A DNA stretch of 23,602 nucleotides from HGM04593 sp964458275 (GTDB taxonomy: Bacteria; Bacteroidota; Bacteroidia; Bacteroidales; Bacteroidaceae): contig CAYWIE010000043.1 of NCBI GenBank assembly GCA_964458275.1, positions 1 to 23,602 of the forward strand. Reading direction: 5' to 3'. The notes beneath the pieces are model-generated. The model saw only the letters and a program-made list of their open reading frames with translations, was not told the origin of the DNA and ran no database searches. The position numbers and the translations under genes are program-made. Each line of letters opens with the position of its first letter. The first letter of the stretch is position 1. This document shows, in pieces, positions 14,784-23,593 of this stretch.

Positions 14784-16052
14784 ATGAAAAAAATAATAAT
14801 ATACATAACACTCATCATAGGCTGCACACTTTCCTCCACTGCCCAAAGCAACTTCACAAAAGCCATTAAAGATGGCGTAGAAGCAGTAAAAGAGGGAGTA
14901 GCCCCCCTCACAGACCTCGTTTCGGAGACAACTAAAAAGAATAAAAAGAACAACATCAAGAATCTCACACTAAAGGACGGAGCCAAATACACCGGTGAAG
15001 CCAAAGGCAAGAAGCCTCACGGCAAAGGCAAAGCCACATATCCCAACGGCGACACCTACGAAGGTGAATTCGCAAAAGGCAAACGTCAAGGCAAAGGAAT
15101 ATACATATTCAAAGACGGCGAAAAATACGAAGGACTGTTCCACGACAACCGCCATCATGGACGTGGCATATACACGTTCAGTGACGGCCGCCGCTACGAC
15201 GGCGAATGGGTCAACGACTACCAACAGGGCAATGGCACCATGTACTACCCCAATGGCGACAAATACATTGGCGAATGGATAGAAGACAAACGCAGCGGTC
15301 TTGGCACATACCTGTGGACAAGCGGTGCCACCTACGTAGGCAAATGGCTCAACGACAAATACGAAGGTGAAGGCGTGCTGCAATGGAGCGACAAAAGCAA
15401 ATACAGCGGCAACTGGCATGCAGGCCTGTTCGACGGCAAAGGCATCTATGCATACTCTAACGGAGACGTCTACGAAGGAGAATGGAAAGCAGGGCTCCGC
15501 CACGGCAAAGGAGTATATAAGTTCGCCAACGGCGACACCTACACCGGCGAATACCTAAACCACGAATGGAACGGCACCGGCACCTACAGCAGCACCACCG
15601 GATATACCTACAACGGCACATTCAGCAACGGCAAGCGCAACGGCTACGGCAAAGCCACATGGGAAAACGGAGCCACATACGAAGGCAACTGGAAGAACGA
15701 CCTGCGCGAAGGCGAGGGCAAATACACCTGGGGCAACGGCGACATCTACGAAGGCAACTGGAAGAACGACAAGATGAACGGCGAAGGCATCATACGCCAA
15801 TCCAACGGGAACAAATATCGCGGCAATTTTGTCAACGGATACGAAGAAGGCATGGGAATAGCCGAAGACAAGGACGGAATGAGATACGAAGGCAACTTCA
15901 CCGCCGGCAAACGCAACGGCAGCTTTGTGGTAAAGGACAGCAGCGGTAAAGTTCTGCGCACATGCGAATACATAATGGGACAGATTAAGCCCGAAGAACC
16001 GATAGAAGAACCCAAGAAGAAAACACCCGCAAAACGCAGGAGAAGAAGATAA
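14784..16052 (+). CDS. secreted MORN-repeat protein with 14 repeats
   Basis: The exact function is unknown. MORN repeats form an extended beta-sheet often linked to membranes or used as a scaffold. The 422 residues start with a signal sequence (1-22). Cleavage after TAQ, or lipidation at C14 (LIIGC resembles a lipobox), are both possible. A short helical, lysine-rich linker follows (about 24-66). Fourteen consecutive MORN repeats of 23 residues then run from Y69 to about residue 390, each of the form YEGxW...G.G.Y...G. The tail (about 400-422) is highly charged and ends with a run of arginines after KKKTPAK. Repeats 11 and 12 share an almost identical YEGNWKND start and matching DNA. It is first in a cluster with a YhcH-family gene and glgB, behind a strong promoter. 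An envelope scaffold role is inference. Confidence 0.9.
   Translation: MKKIIIYITLIIGCTLSSTAQSNFTKAIKDGVEAVKEGVAPLTDLVSETTKKNKKNNIKNLTLKDGAKYTGEAKGKKPHGKGKATYPNGDTYEGEFAKGKRQGKGIYIFKDGEKYEGLFHDNRHHGRGIYTFSDGRRYDGEWVNDYQQGNGTMYYPNGDKYIGEWIEDKRSGLGTYLWTSGATYVGKWLNDKYEGEGVLQWSDKSKYSGNWHAGLFDGKGIYAYSNGDVYEGEWKAGLRHGKGVYKFANGDTYTGEYLNHEWNGTGTYSSTTGYTYNGTFSNGKRNGYGKATWENGATYEGNWKNDLREGEGKYTWGNGDIYEGNWKNDKMNGEGIIRQSNGNKYRGNFVNGYEEGMGIAEDKDGMRYEGNFTAGKRNGSFVVKDSSGKVLRTCEYIMGQIKPEEPIEEPKKKTPAKRRRRR
14988..15953 (+). repeat. 69 bp tandem repeat array encoding the MORN units
   Basis: The DNA repeats with a period of 69 bp (23 codons), 14 times, diverged in most units. A 23 bp string is identical at 15679-15701 and 15748-15770, exactly one period apart. 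This points to recent duplication or gene conversion of neighbouring units. Confidence 0.8.
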
Positions 16053-16078
16053 GAAAACAACCCCCAAACAAACAAGAT

Positions 16079-16528
16079 ATGATACTCGATACCCTTAACA
16101 ACCTGAGCAAATACGCAACGCTCAATCCTCTATTTCCCAAGGCAATAGAGTTCATCACCGGCACCGATCTTTCTGCCCTCCCGTTGGGAAGGAACGAAAT
16201 ACAAGGCGACGAGATATTTGCCAACGTTATGGAAGTACAGCCCCGTGACATAGAAGAAGTCCCCATAGAGATACACCGCAAATATATCGACATACAGATA
16301 CCCATCAGCAACGACGAAATAATGGGCTACACCCCTCTGACATTACTCCCCGAAGGAGAATACAGCGAAGAGAACGATGTAACCCTATATCCGATAGGCA
16401 TCAAGGCACAAGACTACATAAACGTAAAACGCACAATGTTCACAATTTTCTTCCCGCAGGACGGCCATGCTCCGGCAGTAACCCCTGTAAAAATGAAGAA
16501 AATAATCATAAAAGTAGCCGTAAAATAA
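16079..16528 (+). CDS. YhcH/YjgK/YiaL (DUF386) family protein
   Basis: This is a small cupin-fold cytosolic protein of 149 residues, the usual length for the family. Characterised relatives act on sugars; E. coli YhcH has been described as a sialic-acid anomerase. Recognisable features are the N-terminal MILDTLNNLSKY, the EVQPRDIEEVPIEIHRKYIDIQI stretch around residues 52-74 with the conserved HxxYxD (H66, Y69, D71), and the late FPQDGHAPAV segment (about 125-134) with a conserved histidine. These residues line the presumed metal and substrate site. The gene is 26 nt after the MORN gene and 31 nt before glgB. In this context its substrate is not obvious; a glucose-type sugar released during glycogen turnover is one guess. 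Confidence 0.9.
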   Translation: MILDTLNNLSKYATLNPLFPKAIEFITGTDLSALPLGRNEIQGDEIFANVMEVQPRDIEEVPIEIHRKYIDIQIPISNDEIMGYTPLTLLPEGEYSEENDVTLYPIGIKAQDYINVKRTMFTIFFPQDGHAPAVTPVKMKKIIIKVAVK

Positions 16529-16559
16529 CAAGAATACAAACCTCTAAAAACCCATCGCC

Positions 16560-18563
16560 ATGTTAAGACTGATAGAAAGAGACGGATACCTCTCACCCTA
16601 CACCGTGGAGATAGAAGGCAGATACAACCACTACCTTCACAAAGAAAACGAACTTACCCAAAAAGGCAAACAAACACTCTCCGACTTTGCATCAGGCTAC
16701 CTCTACTTCGGACTGCACGCAACCAAAGAGGGTTGGTGCTTCAGAGAATGGGCACCCAATGCCACCAGAATCTACCTCGTCGGCGACTTTTCAAATTGGC
16801 AAGAGCTCCCCGAATATGAGCTAAAAAGAATAGAAAACGGCTGTTGGGAAATAGAACTCCCCAAGAAAGCGCTCTCACACGGACAATTCTACAAGATGAA
16901 AGTATATTGGGAGGGCGGACAAGGCGAACGTATCCCCGCATGGGCACGTCGCGTAGTACAGGACGACGCCACACAAATCTTCAGCGCCCAAGTGTGGAAC
17001 CCCAAGAAACAATACAAATTCAAGAACAAGAGATTCAAGCCCAAATGCTCTCCCCTGCTCATCTATGAATGTCATATAGGAATGGCACAGGAAGAGGAAC
17101 GCGTAGGCACATATGCAGAGTTCCGCGAGAAGATACTCCCCCGCATCGCAGCCGACGGATACAACTGCATACAGATAATGGCAATACAGGAACATCCCTA
17201 CTACGGCAGCTTCGGCTACCACGTATCCAACTTCTTTGCAGCATCATCACGCTTCGGCACTCCCGAAGACCTCAAGGAGCTCATAGACACAGCCCACGGC
17301 ATGGGCATAGCAGTGATTATGGACCTTGTCCACTCACATGCCGTAAAAAATGAGATAGAGGGATTAGGTCTGCTCGACGGCGACCCCTGCCAATACTTCA
17401 ACGAAGGCGACCGCCGCGTACACAACGCATGGGATTCGCTCTGCTTCAACTACGGCAAGAACGAAGTAATCCACTTCCTTCTCTCAAACTGCAAATACTG
17501 GATGGAAGAGTTCAAGTTCGACGGATTCCGTTTCGACGGCGTAACCTCAATGATTTATTACAGCCACGGACTCGGCGAATCATTCTGCGACTACTCAGAC
17601 TACTTCAACGGACATCAGGACGGCGACGCCATCTGCTACCTCACACTCGCCAACAAGCTCATCCACGAGATAAACCCCTCGGCAATAACCATAGCCGAAG
17701 AGGTATCGGGAATGCCAGGACTCGCCGCACCCATCGAAGATGGCGGATACGGCTTTGACTACCGCATGGCAATGAACATCCCCGACTATTGGATAAAGAT
17801 GATAAAAGAGCAGAAAGACGAAGACTGGAAACCGTCATCAATATTCTGGGAACTCACCAACCGCCGTCAGGACGAAAAGACAATCTCATACGCCGAAAGC
17901 CATGACCAGGCACTTGTAGGCGACAAGACCATCATCTTCCGTCTGATAGACGCCGACATGTACTGGCACTTCAGCAAAGGACATGAGACCGGCATGGTAC
18001 ACCGCGGAATAGCCCTCCACAAGATGATACGCCTTGTTACAGCCTCAACCATCAACGGCGGTTACCTCAACTTCATGGGCAACGAATTCGGACACCCCGA
18101 ATGGATAGATTTCCCGCGCTACGGCAACGGATGGAGCCACAAGTATGCAAGACGCCAGTGGAGTCTCGTCGACAACCCCGACTACTGCTACACCTCGCTT
18201 GGAGCATTCGACAAAGAGATGATGGAAATCATAGGCAGCGTAAAGAACTTCCAGAAGCGTCCTGTACAAGAGATATGGCACAACGACGGCGACCAAGTAC
18301 TCGCCTACTCGCGCAAAGACCTTATCTTCGTATTCAACTTCAGCCCCACACGCTCATTCACCGACTACGGATTCCTTGTACCCGAAGGTGCCTACTCGAT
18401 AATACTCGACTCAGATGCCACACGCTTCGGCGGTAACGGCTTCGTCGACGACAATCAGGTACACTTCACCAACCGCGACCCGTTGTACGCCAAAAAGCGC
18501 AAAGGCTGGCTGAAGCTGTATCTGCCAGCACGCACAGCGCTCGTATTGAAAAAGAACAAATAA
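16560..18563 (+). CDS. glgB: 1,4-alpha-glucan branching enzyme (GH13, eukaryote-like type)
   Basis: The enzyme makes alpha-1,6 branches in glycogen, in the cytosol. Its 667 residues show an N-terminal CBM48 module (about 45-140, FREWAPNATRIYLVGDFSNW), a GH13 barrel and a C-terminal all-beta domain (about 570-665). GH13 motifs are complete: region I DLVHSH at 255-260, region II GFRFDGVTS with nucleophile D326, region III AEEVSG with acid/base E380, and region IV ESHDQ with H448 and D449. The sequence YYGSFGYHVSNFFAASSRFG (214-233) and IAEEVSGMP are typical of the GH13_8 eukaryote-like branching enzymes common in Bacteroidetes rather than the E. coli type. It ends the operon and is followed by a perfect 12 bp hairpin. 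No glgA or glgP is adjacent. Confidence 0.94.
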   Translation: MLRLIERDGYLSPYTVEIEGRYNHYLHKENELTQKGKQTLSDFASGYLYFGLHATKEGWCFREWAPNATRIYLVGDFSNWQELPEYELKRIENGCWEIELPKKALSHGQFYKMKVYWEGGQGERIPAWARRVVQDDATQIFSAQVWNPKKQYKFKNKRFKPKCSPLLIYECHIGMAQEEERVGTYAEFREKILPRIAADGYNCIQIMAIQEHPYYGSFGYHVSNFFAASSRFGTPEDLKELIDTAHGMGIAVIMDLVHSHAVKNEIEGLGLLDGDPCQYFNEGDRRVHNAWDSLCFNYGKNEVIHFLLSNCKYWMEEFKFDGFRFDGVTSMIYYSHGLGESFCDYSDYFNGHQDGDAICYLTLANKLIHEINPSAITIAEEVSGMPGLAAPIEDGGYGFDYRMAMNIPDYWIKMIKEQKDEDWKPSSIFWELTNRRQDEKTISYAESHDQALVGDKTIIFRLIDADMYWHFSKGHETGMVHRGIALHKMIRLVTASTINGGYLNFMGNEFGHPEWIDFPRYGNGWSHKYARRQWSLVDNPDYCYTSLGAFDKEMMEIIGSVKNFQKRPVQEIWHNDGDQVLAYSRKDLIFVFNFSPTRSFTDYGFLVPEGAYSIILDSDATRFGGNGFVDDNQVHFTNRDPLYAKKRKGWLKLYLPARTALVLKKNK

Positions 18564-18574
18564 AACCAAGCAGC

Positions 18575-18614
18575 AGGTAGTGCCACAATGTGATAATCGT
18601 GGCACTACCTCTTT
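18575..18614 (+). terminator. hairpin terminator after glgB
   Basis: AGGTAGTGCCAC (18575-18586) pairs perfectly over 12 bp with GTGGCACTACCT (18599-18610), with a 12-base loop. The T tract is weak (CTTTG), so termination may be partial. It begins 12 nt after the glgB stop codon. Confidence 0.7.
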
Positions 18615-18672
18615 GAATTTACGGTTCACTAATTTATAGAACCTCCCACAAACAAAGAAAACCACGAAAAGA

Positions 18673-19827
18673 ATGAAGTCGGCAAGAGAAATACGCCTTT
18701 TCCGCATGGTACGCATAATATGCGCCATAGTATTTGCACTATTCGCATACACCTACCTGTCGATACACCAAGCCCCACTGCTCGAAGTAGCATACGACAT
18801 GACAGCAACCGGCAAGCTGCAATACAATGCAGACATAACTGCTGCTGTAATAACAGCCGCACTGCTGTTGCTGACACTGTGGATAAACAAATTCGCGAAA
18901 TTCAACCGCGAATGGGAAGCCCTATCCTACCTGCCCGCATCAGTCTTTCTTGCATTCATCACAGATATAGACCGAGGCATATACACCGACACTGAATATT
19001 CCACACGCTGGATATGGATAGGCGTAACCGTCATATTTGTCTATATGCTCTCGTCATGGGTATTGCGCCGCGTACTCTTCATGCGCATAAAAGACATCAC
19101 CAGAGCCACAAACAGAATCATGTGGCGCAACTTTCTTCTCTTTACCGTCATATTCTCCATCACCGGCAACATAACCAACAACGACGAAGACTTCAAGCAC
19201 GAATGTCAAGTGTACCACTACATGAAAAAAGGAGAAACGGAGAAGGCATTGAAGGTTGCACACCGCACACTGTCAGCCTCACGCGAATTGACAGCACAGC
19301 GCGCCTACGCACTCTCATGCCAAGGCGAATTGGGCGAACGGCTCTTCACCTACCCGCAATATTATGGACTCAAAGGTCTGTTGCTCGAAGAAAAGCAGAC
19401 ATCACCAATCACAGCAGACACAATCTACAACCATCTGAAGGCAAAGCCACTGCAAGGAGAAGAGACTGTCAGTTTCCTTGCACGCGCAGCAACCACAGAC
19501 ACAGCCACAACAGCAGCAAAAGAATACTACCTTGCCGCACTGCTTCTGGACAAACGGCTGAAAGAATTCGCCGACACACTGCCCTATTTCTATAATCCGG
19601 CAGACACTGCCGCCCTGCCCCTTCACTATAAAGAAGCACTGCTTCTTAATTCAAGACTCAACAATACCCCCGAACCATTCGAAGACAAGGAACTTGAAAC
19701 AAGATACAGCCAATTCACACAAATAGAAAAAGAGTACAGCACCCCACATGTGCGCAACAACTACGCAAGAAAACAGTTCGGCAGCACATACTGGTGGTAC
19801 TACATATACTCCGCAACAAGACAATAA
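18673..19827 (+). CDS. polytopic membrane protein with C-terminal helical (TPR-like) domain, unknown function
   Basis: I do not recognise this protein with certainty. It may be related to DUF6057-type membrane proteins of Bacteroidales, but only by general layout. The 384 residues show about five membrane helices (roughly 13-32, 55-73, 83-98, 112-131, 151-167). After the last helix comes a soluble domain (about 170-384) rich in alpha helix, with TPR-like pieces such as CQVYHYMKKGETEKALKVAH (about 178-197) and RELTAQRAYALSCQGELGERL. It ends WWYYIYSATRQ. It starts 59 nt after the glgB hairpin and stops 26 nt before the ATG of the S9 peptidase, so it is probably the first gene of that unit. No enzyme motif is visible. 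Only a poor promoter candidate was seen upstream. Confidence 0.8.
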   Translation: MKSAREIRLFRMVRIICAIVFALFAYTYLSIHQAPLLEVAYDMTATGKLQYNADITAAVITAALLLLTLWINKFAKFNREWEALSYLPASVFLAFITDIDRGIYTDTEYSTRWIWIGVTVIFVYMLSSWVLRRVLFMRIKDITRATNRIMWRNFLLFTVIFSITGNITNNDEDFKHECQVYHYMKKGETEKALKVAHRTLSASRELTAQRAYALSCQGELGERLFTYPQYYGLKGLLLEEKQTSPITADTIYNHLKAKPLQGEETVSFLARAATTDTATTAAKEYYLAALLLDKRLKEFADTLPYFYNPADTAALPLHYKEALLLNSRLNNTPEPFEDKELETRYSQFTQIEKEYSTPHVRNNYARKQFGSTYWWYYIYSATRQ

Positions 19828-19853
19828 TCCCGAAACAAGAAACCAAGCAAGAT

Positions 19854-21986
19854 ATGAAAGGAATAAACGCAATCATGGCAGCATTAGTAATGACAGGAGC
19901 CACAATTACAAGCTGTAACAACACACCAGCCGAAAGCACCCCGGCAGAAACAGCAGCCGAAATCATAGGCAAATCGACAATAAAAGTAGAGAACAAGCGC
20001 CTCACCCCCGAAGCTCTTTGGGCAATGGGACGTATAGGCGCAGTAACCCCCTCACCCGATGCAAACAAAATACTCTACGGAGTAAGCTACTACAGCGTAC
20101 CCCAAGACAAGAGCCACCACACCTTGCAGATAATGAACGCCGACGGCAGCAACCAGACACTGCTTACCACCACCGCCAGCAACGAAAGCAGCGCAGTGTG
20201 GATAAAAGGCGGCACCAAAATAGCCTATCTCTCCAATGCAAGCGGCAGCAGCCAAGTATGGGAGATGAACCCCGACGGCACAGGACGCCGCCAGCTCAGC
20301 AACAGCGAAAAGGGAGTAGACGGATTCCTCTTCTCGCCCGACGAAAAGAGTGTAATCCTCATCCAGCAGGTACCCATCAAAGAAAGTACAGCCGAGAAAT
20401 ACCCCGACCTGCCCCTCGCCAAAGGCTTCATCGTTGAAGACCTCATGTACAAGCATTGGGACGAATGGCTCACAACAGCTCCCCATCCCTTCATAGCCCA
20501 ATTCGACGGCAACACAATCAGCGGCGGCAAAGATATACTCGAAGGCACCAAGTACGACTGCCCCAACCGTCCTTTCGGCGGTGTGGAACAACTTGCATGG
20601 AGCAACGACTCCAAGAAAATCGCATACGCCTGCATCAAGAAAATGGGCGTAGACTACACCATCAGCACAGACACCGACATCTATCTCTACAACATTGCCG
20701 ACGGTTCGTCAACAAACCTTTGCAAAAGAGATGCGGCGACCTCTAATTACGGATACGACACAGCACCCACATTCTCTCCCGACGGCACACACATAGCATG
20801 GCTCAGCATGAAACGCGACGGCTACGAGAGCGACCAGAACCGCCTGTGTGTAATGAACCTCGCTGACGGCACACAGAGCTACATCAGCGAAAAGCCCTTT
20901 GACAGCAGCGTAGAGAGCTACTGCTGGGCAGCAGACGGCAAAAGCCTATACTTCACCGGAGTATGGCACGGAACATCAATGATATACAACATCGACCTTG
21001 ACGGCAACCTTGTAAAAATCACAGACGGCAACTACGACTACACATCAGTTTCGCTGCTTGGCGACAAACTGATAGCCACACGCCAATCCATCAGCGAGCC
21101 CACAGACATCTATACGGTTGAAGCTAAAGCAGGCGGCAAAACCACCCAGCTCACCAACGAGAACAAACACATCCTCGACCAGCTGCAACGCGGAAAAGTG
21201 GAAGCACGCTGGACAAAATCTGTCGACGGAAAGCAGATACTCTCATGGGTAATCTACCCGCCGCAGTTCGACCCTAACAAGAAGTACCCCACACTGCTCT
21301 TCTGTCAGGGCGGTCCCCAATCACCCGTAAGCCAATTCTGGAGCTATCGCTGGAACTTCCAGATAATGGCAGCCAATGACTACATAATCATCGCACCCAA
21401 CCGTCGCGGACTCCCCGGCTTCGGCATGGAGTGGAACGAAGCAATCAGCGGCGACTACGGCGGCTTGTGTATGAAAGACCTCTTCGCCGCAATCGACGAT
21501 TTTGCCAAAGAACCCTATGTCGACGAAAATCGCCTCGGCTGCGTAGGCGCAAGTTTCGGCGGCTACACAGCAATGTGGATGGCAGGGCACCACGAAAAAC
21601 GCTTCAAGGCATTCATCGCACACGACGGATTCTTCAACATGGACCAGCAATACTACGAAACTGAAGAGTCGTGGTTCGCAAATTGGGACCTCGGCGGTGC
21701 CCCCTACGAAAAGAACGAGAAGACACTTCGCACATATCCCAATTCACCCCACCGCTTCGTGGAGAAATGGGACACCCCGATACTGCTCATCCATGGCGAG
21801 CGCGACTACCGCATCCTTGCCTCACAGTCGATGGCAGCATTCAACGCAGCCAAGCTTCGCGGCGTACCCGCACAGCTGTTGCTGCTCCCCGATGAGAACC
21901 ACTGGGTACTCCGTCCTCAGAACGGCATACTCTGGCAACGCACATTCTTCGCATGGCTCGACAAATGGGTAAAGGCAGCCAAATAA
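19854..21986 (+). CDS. S9 family dipeptidyl peptidase, DPP5-like lipoprotein
   Basis: This is a serine exopeptidase of the prolyl oligopeptidase family, predicted to remove dipeptides from the N-termini of peptides in the periplasm. Using the ATG at 19854 (710 residues) the protein starts with a lipoprotein signal, MKGINAIMAALVMTGATITS followed by C21. An upstream ATG at 19794 would bury this signal and overlap the previous gene. Residues about 60-430 form a beta-propeller, with repeats such as PDGTGRRQLSNS and FSPDGTHIAWLS. The alpha/beta-hydrolase domain (about 455-710) carries S567 in GASFGGY, D651 in HGERDYRI and H683 in DENHWVL. The GTKYDCPNRPFGGVEQ region resembles DPP5 of Porphyromonas gingivalis, as I recall that family. 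It is followed after 28 nt by an MFS transporter gene. Confidence 0.92.
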   Translation: MKGINAIMAALVMTGATITSCNNTPAESTPAETAAEIIGKSTIKVENKRLTPEALWAMGRIGAVTPSPDANKILYGVSYYSVPQDKSHHTLQIMNADGSNQTLLTTTASNESSAVWIKGGTKIAYLSNASGSSQVWEMNPDGTGRRQLSNSEKGVDGFLFSPDEKSVILIQQVPIKESTAEKYPDLPLAKGFIVEDLMYKHWDEWLTTAPHPFIAQFDGNTISGGKDILEGTKYDCPNRPFGGVEQLAWSNDSKKIAYACIKKMGVDYTISTDTDIYLYNIADGSSTNLCKRDAATSNYGYDTAPTFSPDGTHIAWLSMKRDGYESDQNRLCVMNLADGTQSYISEKPFDSSVESYCWAADGKSLYFTGVWHGTSMIYNIDLDGNLVKITDGNYDYTSVSLLGDKLIATRQSISEPTDIYTVEAKAGGKTTQLTNENKHILDQLQRGKVEARWTKSVDGKQILSWVIYPPQFDPNKKYPTLLFCQGGPQSPVSQFWSYRWNFQIMAANDYIIIAPNRRGLPGFGMEWNEAISGDYGGLCMKDLFAAIDDFAKEPYVDENRLGCVGASFGGYTAMWMAGHHEKRFKAFIAHDGFFNMDQQYYETEESWFANWDLGGAPYEKNEKTLRTYPNSPHRFVEKWDTPILLIHGERDYRILASQSMAAFNAAKLRGVPAQLLLLPDENHWVLRPQNGILWQRTFFAWLDKWVKAAK

Positions 21987-22014
21987 GAACAACAAAACCA
22001 ATCCCAATCACAAA

Positions 22015-23388
22015 ATGACACTCACACAGAACATACAGAAACGGCTTAACGACTCGCCCGCCGCACGATGGAGCGCACTGCTCATAGTATCCTTTACAAT
22101 GATGTGCGGATACTTCATCACCGACATAATGGCACCGCTCGAAGACCTGCTCACCAAAAGCCCCGCCGAAGGCGGGCTTGGCTGGACAAGCGGCGAATAC
22201 GGATTCTTCTCCGGCGCATACGGATATATAAACGTATTCCTGCTGATGCTCTTCTTCGGCGGAATCATTCTCGACAAATGCGGCATCAGATTCACCGGAG
22301 TCATCAGTTGCGCACTGATGCTGGCAGGCGCACTGCTCAAATGGTATGCCATAGACACAAGCTTCGGCGATGCCACACTCTTCGGCTACCCCATGCAGGT
22401 AACACTCGCAGCACTCGGCTTCGCCATATTCGGCATGGGCGCAGAAATCACGGGAATCACAGTTACCAAGATTATCGCCAAATGGTTCACCGGCCATGAA
22501 CTTGCACTCGCAATGGGCCTGCAAGTGGCAATGGCACGCATCGGCACAGCAGCCGCACTCGCATGCAGTCTGCCCATTGCAAAATCATTAGGTTCCATTT
22601 CATCACCTATGCTCATCGGCTCGGCGCTGCTCTGCATCGGTCTGTTATCGTATCTTGTATACTGCGCAATGGACAAGAAGCTGGACAGCTCTTTGGCTGC
22701 AACAAGCACAGAGGAAGAGGAGAACTTCAAGCTCAGCGACCTCAAATTCATACTCACGAACAAAGGCTTCTGGCTCATCACACTGCTCTGCCTCATGTTC
22801 TATGCAGGAGTATTCCCCTTCTTGAAGTTCGCCACCAAACTAATGATATACAAATATAATGTGGCACCCGACGTTGCAGGCCTGATACCCGCAATGCTGC
22901 CTTTCGGTACAATACTGCTCACACCGGTATTCGGTTCGATGTACGACCGCATAGGAAAAGGAGCCACTCTGATGATCATCGGCTCTCTGCTGCTGACAAT
23001 CGTACACGTGCTATTCGCATTGCCCATACTCTCATATGGATGGTTCGCAATCATCATCATGATACTCTTGGGAATAGCCTTCTCACTTGTCCCCTCGGCA
23101 CTATGGCCGTCAGTTCCCAAGATTATCCCCATGAAGCAGTTAGGCTCGGCTTACGCAATCATATTCTACATACAGAATATCGGTCTCTCAATGGTGCCAG
23201 TACTCATAGGATGGGTAATAGAGAACTATTCAACAATAGAAAAAGCCGACGGCACAACATACGACTATACAATCCCTATGACAATATTCGCCCTCTTCGG
23301 AGTAATTGCCATTGGAATAGCAACCATCCTCAAAAAAGAGGATGCAGCCAAACACTACGGACTCGAAGAGAGCAATATGAAAAAGTAA
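22015..23388 (+). CDS. MFS transporter, substrate unknown (possibly dipeptides)
   Basis: The 457-residue inner-membrane protein has the pattern of about 12 membrane helices expected for the major facilitator superfamily. A charged central cytoplasmic loop lies near residues 219-245 (DKKLDSSLAATSTEEEENFK) between the two six-helix halves. The segment GGIILDKCGIRFTG (about 82-95) is the MFS signature loop between helices 2 and 3, and MYDRIGKGATLM (about 309-320) is its counterpart in the second half. The first helix reads SFTMMCGYFITDIMAPLEDLL, which loosely recalls MFSD1-type and nitrate/oxalate-type carriers; I cannot separate these by eye. Position after a periplasmic dipeptidyl peptidase makes dipeptide uptake a sensible hypothesis. 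A strong terminator follows the stop codon. Confidence 0.88.
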   Translation: MTLTQNIQKRLNDSPAARWSALLIVSFTMMCGYFITDIMAPLEDLLTKSPAEGGLGWTSGEYGFFSGAYGYINVFLLMLFFGGIILDKCGIRFTGVISCALMLAGALLKWYAIDTSFGDATLFGYPMQVTLAALGFAIFGMGAEITGITVTKIIAKWFTGHELALAMGLQVAMARIGTAAALACSLPIAKSLGSISSPMLIGSALLCIGLLSYLVYCAMDKKLDSSLAATSTEEEENFKLSDLKFILTNKGFWLITLLCLMFYAGVFPFLKFATKLMIYKYNVAPDVAGLIPAMLPFGTILLTPVFGSMYDRIGKGATLMIIGSLLLTIVHVLFALPILSYGWFAIIIMILLGIAFSLVPSALWPSVPKIIPMKQLGSAYAIIFYIQNIGLSMVPVLIGWVIENYSTIEKADGTTYDYTIPMTIFALFGVIAIGIATILKKEDAAKHYGLEESNMKK

Positions 23389-23401
23389 AAGATATTCCTC
23401 C

Positions 23402-23449
23402 AAAAAGCGAATCTTTACGGCAAATTATCGTAAAGATTCGTTTTTTTTT
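23402..23449 (+). terminator. strong bidirectional intrinsic terminator after the MFS gene
   Basis: CGAATCTTTACG (23408-23419) pairs perfectly over 12 bp with CGTAAAGATTCG (23429-23440), with a nine-base loop, followed by nine T residues (23441-23449). Five A residues precede the stem, so on the minus strand it also ends in a T run and can stop transcripts arriving from the right. Confidence 0.93.
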
Positions 23450-23580
23450 GAAAAATCGCAGAATTTGCAATTATCTTAGAATTAAACGGTTATTCGGGTT
23501 GCATGGAAATTGGGTAACGAGATGGCAACCGTTCCTATTTCAGAGTTCTTTATTGTTTTGCACCAATGAGATAACTCCTG
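23402..23580 (-). ncRNA. candidate small RNA (about 180 nt), minus strand
   Basis: A minus-strand -7 box (23586-23593) points into 150 bp without a credible ORF and ends at the bidirectional hairpin, whose minus-strand T run is at 23402-23406. Inside, AACGGTT (about 23484-23490) and AACCGTT (about 23525-23531) can pair perfectly, and GGTTGCAT can alternatively pair with ATGGCAACC in the same zone. The promoter plus structured non-coding body plus terminator is the layout of a free-standing small RNA. Expression is not shown by sequence alone. Confidence 0.4.
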
Positions 23581-23585
23581 ATACA

Positions 23586-23593
23586 CAAAGGTA
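23586..23593 (-). promoter_or_regulatory. minus-strand -7 box at the right edge
   Basis: Read on the minus strand the bases are TACCTTTG, an exact match to TAnnTTTG. The -33 element would lie beyond the window, so it cannot be checked here. Confidence 0.45.

Noticed and set aside
14988..15953. CRISPR-like periodic array
   Set aside because: The 69 bp period is in frame, encodes MORN units and has no conserved-repeat and unique-spacer alternation.
19794..19853. Upstream ATG extending the S9 peptidase by 20 residues
   Set aside because: It overlaps the preceding gene and would place charged residues ahead of an excellent lipoprotein signal that starts at 19854.
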